Shown here one piece after another: positions 13,277 to 14,452 of a DNA stretch of 14,452 bases. Positions within the stretch are counted from its first letter, which is position 1. Each line of letters begins with the position of its first letter. The stretch comes from CAZGDV01 sp964524995. Its GTDB lineage: Bacteria; Chloroflexota; Dehalococcoidia; SZUA-161. The position numbers were made by a program, and so were the translations under genes. The stretch covers positions 1 through 14,452 of the forward strand of contig CAZGDV010000070.1 in the NCBI GenBank assembly GCA_964524995.1, written 5' to 3'. A model generated the notes under the pieces. It saw only the letters and a list, made by a program, of their open reading frames with translations. It searched no databases and was not told the origin of the DNA.

Positions 13277-14452
13277 TCATGATGCGGCGAGGCTGCCGAA
13301 CGTAGACAGTTCGCCGAGCACTTCCACGAGGCTCCACGTATCCATCTCGTCGATCCTGTACAGTCTGCCGCCGCTTGCCTCGACTATGTCGGCGTTGTAC
13401 CCGAGGCACAGCAGCTCATCATCGGTGTCTATTGCGATCAGGTGAATGCCTCGCCGCTTCATGTCCCTGGCCAGGGCGATGGCTTCCTTCCTGGCATTAT
13501 CAGCGATCGGGACGTTGCCCCTCCCGTCTGACACGAGGACCATGATGGGAATGACGTCCTTGTTCTTCCAGAGCTGAGTCTGCAGCAGTTGCATACCCTT
13601 GTAGATTCCATCGGCTAGGGGTGTTCGGCCTTCGGTCGGGAGGTCGCGAAGGCACTTGGCAGCGAGCTCGACGCTGGATGTGGGTGGTAGGTGCACACTC
13701 GCCCTCTCGCCCGCCACGGCAACGAATGCCACCTTGTCCCTCTTCCGGTAGGCGTCCTCCAGCAGCGTTATGACGCACTGACGCGAAAGCTCCATGCCGC
13801 GCAGTGTCGCCATCGATCCCGAGGCATCAACCACGAACACGATCACGGAGGATACTTTCTTTGCCCTGATCTTCTCGCGGAGGTCCTGCGTCCCTATCTC
13901 AAGGCTTCTGGTCCTGAGGGCGGTGGCCCTTATGGTGGCATCGATGGCGATGTCGGTGGTCGGTTCGCCGGGGATTCCGGCCTTGACATACTTGCCGCTG
14001 TGGGTACTCAGGGTGGGGGCCCGCCTCCCGGACCCCGTTCGCCGGTGCTTGTCCTTGCGCAGTCTGATGTCAACTGGCCGCGGGGCCTGCCTGGGATGAA
14101 TGGCCTTGAGTCTGCTCCCAGCTTCTGCGCTACCTGTGTGCGGCTCTCCGTCGTCGGATACTTCGGCGCTGGTAGAGCTGTGGCTCGTGTCGCCTGATGC
14201 CCGAGCGGTCGCCGACCTGCGACGGATGACCCCGTCTACCCTCTCGGCTACCGGTTGCGGCTCTTCGAATGGCATTCTTCGCATCCTGTGGGGCAGAACG
14301 AGCTCCGCCGCGACTCTCAAGTCGACCTCGCGCACCTCCCGTCTGCCGTTGAAGGCCGCCACCGTCTTCGCGGCCCGGGCCATGAGGAAGTCAGCCCTGT
14401 GTCCCTGCACCGCGAACTCCGTGCAGATGTCGGCCACGGTGTTCCCGGTGGT
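13277..14452 (-). CDS. Mg/Co-chelatase-like protein, ChlI end plus ChlD VWA domain (partial)
   Basis: The gene enters from beyond the right edge, so its start is missing. The first visible residues (TTGNTVADICTEFAVQGHRAD, then FLMARAAKTVAAF and AAELVLPHRMRR) are the C-terminal lid of a ChlI/BchI-type AAA+ ATPase. Next comes a charged, low-complexity linker, then a ChlD-type von Willebrand A domain over the last 190 residues. Its MIDAS elements are visible: DASGSM, a TPLADGI threonine and VSDGRGN. Numbered from the GTG at 14437 these are near 204-209, 272 and 303-307. Such fused I-D proteins are annotated as magnesium chelatase or putative cobaltochelatase subunits, which power metal insertion into tetrapyrroles with a large H/N subunit not present here. 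The true substrate metal cannot be read from this part. Confidence 0.85.
   Translation of the reverse strand, partial: TTGNTVADICTEFAVQGHRADFLMARAAKTVAAFNGRREVREVDLRVAAELVLPHRMRRMPFEEPQPVAERVDGVIRRRSATARASGDTSHSSTSAEVSDDGEPHTGSAEAGSRLKAIHPRQAPRPVDIRLRKDKHRRTGSGRRAPTLSTHSGKYVKAGIPGEPTTDIAIDATIRATALRTRSLEIGTQDLREKIRAKKVSSVIVFVVDASGSMATLRGMELSRQCVITLLEDAYRKRDKVAFVAVAGERASVHLPPTSSVELAAKCLRDLPTEGRTPLADGIYKGMQLLQTQLWKNKDVIPIMVLVSDGRGNVPIADNARKEAIALARDMKRRGIHLIAIDTDDELLCLGYNADIVEASGGRLYRIDEMDTWSLVEVLGELSTFGSLAAS

Noticed and set aside
13691..14197. 168-codon + strand frame opposite the chelatase gene
   Set aside because: It is antisense to the VWA-domain coding sequence, whose MIDAS motifs and family match are clear; the frame itself is low-complexity.

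Overview
The window is a chromosomal phosphate-homeostasis locus followed by an unrelated ABC-2 exporter and the edge of a chelatase gene. By eye the base composition is moderately G+C-rich and even throughout. TTG and GTG starts are frequent, genes overlap tightly, and PstS is a lipoprotein. The two-component genes sit directly in front of pst, and the regulatory repeat resembles Gram-positive Pho boxes. Together this suggests a Bacillota- or Actinomycetota-like bacterium, but I cannot name a lineage with confidence. No IS element, CRISPR array, rRNA or tRNA gene was seen.

Region 1 (1-1959, +): an untranslated upstream stretch with a consensus-like sigma-70 promoter, then a DUF47/PhoU-like gene overlapping a PiT-family phosphate permease gene. 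This is the low-affinity phosphate uptake unit. Region 2 (about 2058-4550, +): a PhoB/PhoP-type response regulator and a PhoR-type histidine kinase overlapping by four bases. Region 3 (about 4565-9052, +): four CTTAA-type repeats at exactly 11-bp intervals (a Pho box), an extended -10, a 5' leader with a possible 20-codon leader ORF, and then pstS-pstC-pstA-pstB-phoU. The circuit follows from known biology of these families: PhoR senses limitation through the Pst/PhoU complex, the regulator binds the Pho box, and high-affinity uptake is induced. No such repeat was found before the DUF47-pit pair, so the two uptake systems look differently regulated.

Region 4 (9079-13216): an ABC-2 (NatA/NatB-like) exporter arranged divergently. 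The ATPase is on + (12323-13216). Two overlapping permease genes are on - (11978 to 9079). A 344-bp region with several palindromes and repeats separates them. The first permease carries a C-terminal membrane domain with the residues of a PrsW-type (M82) intramembrane protease, which is the most unusual gene here.

Region 5 (13277-14452, -): the 3' part of a Mg/Co-chelatase-like gene, joining the end of a ChlI-type AAA+ domain to a ChlD-type VWA domain and running off the window edge.

Most notable for follow-up: the permease-PrsW fusion in a divergent exporter; the Pho box and leader ORF before pstS; a 17-pair perfect-arm hairpin inside the first codons of pstC; and the repeat-rich divergent promoter region.
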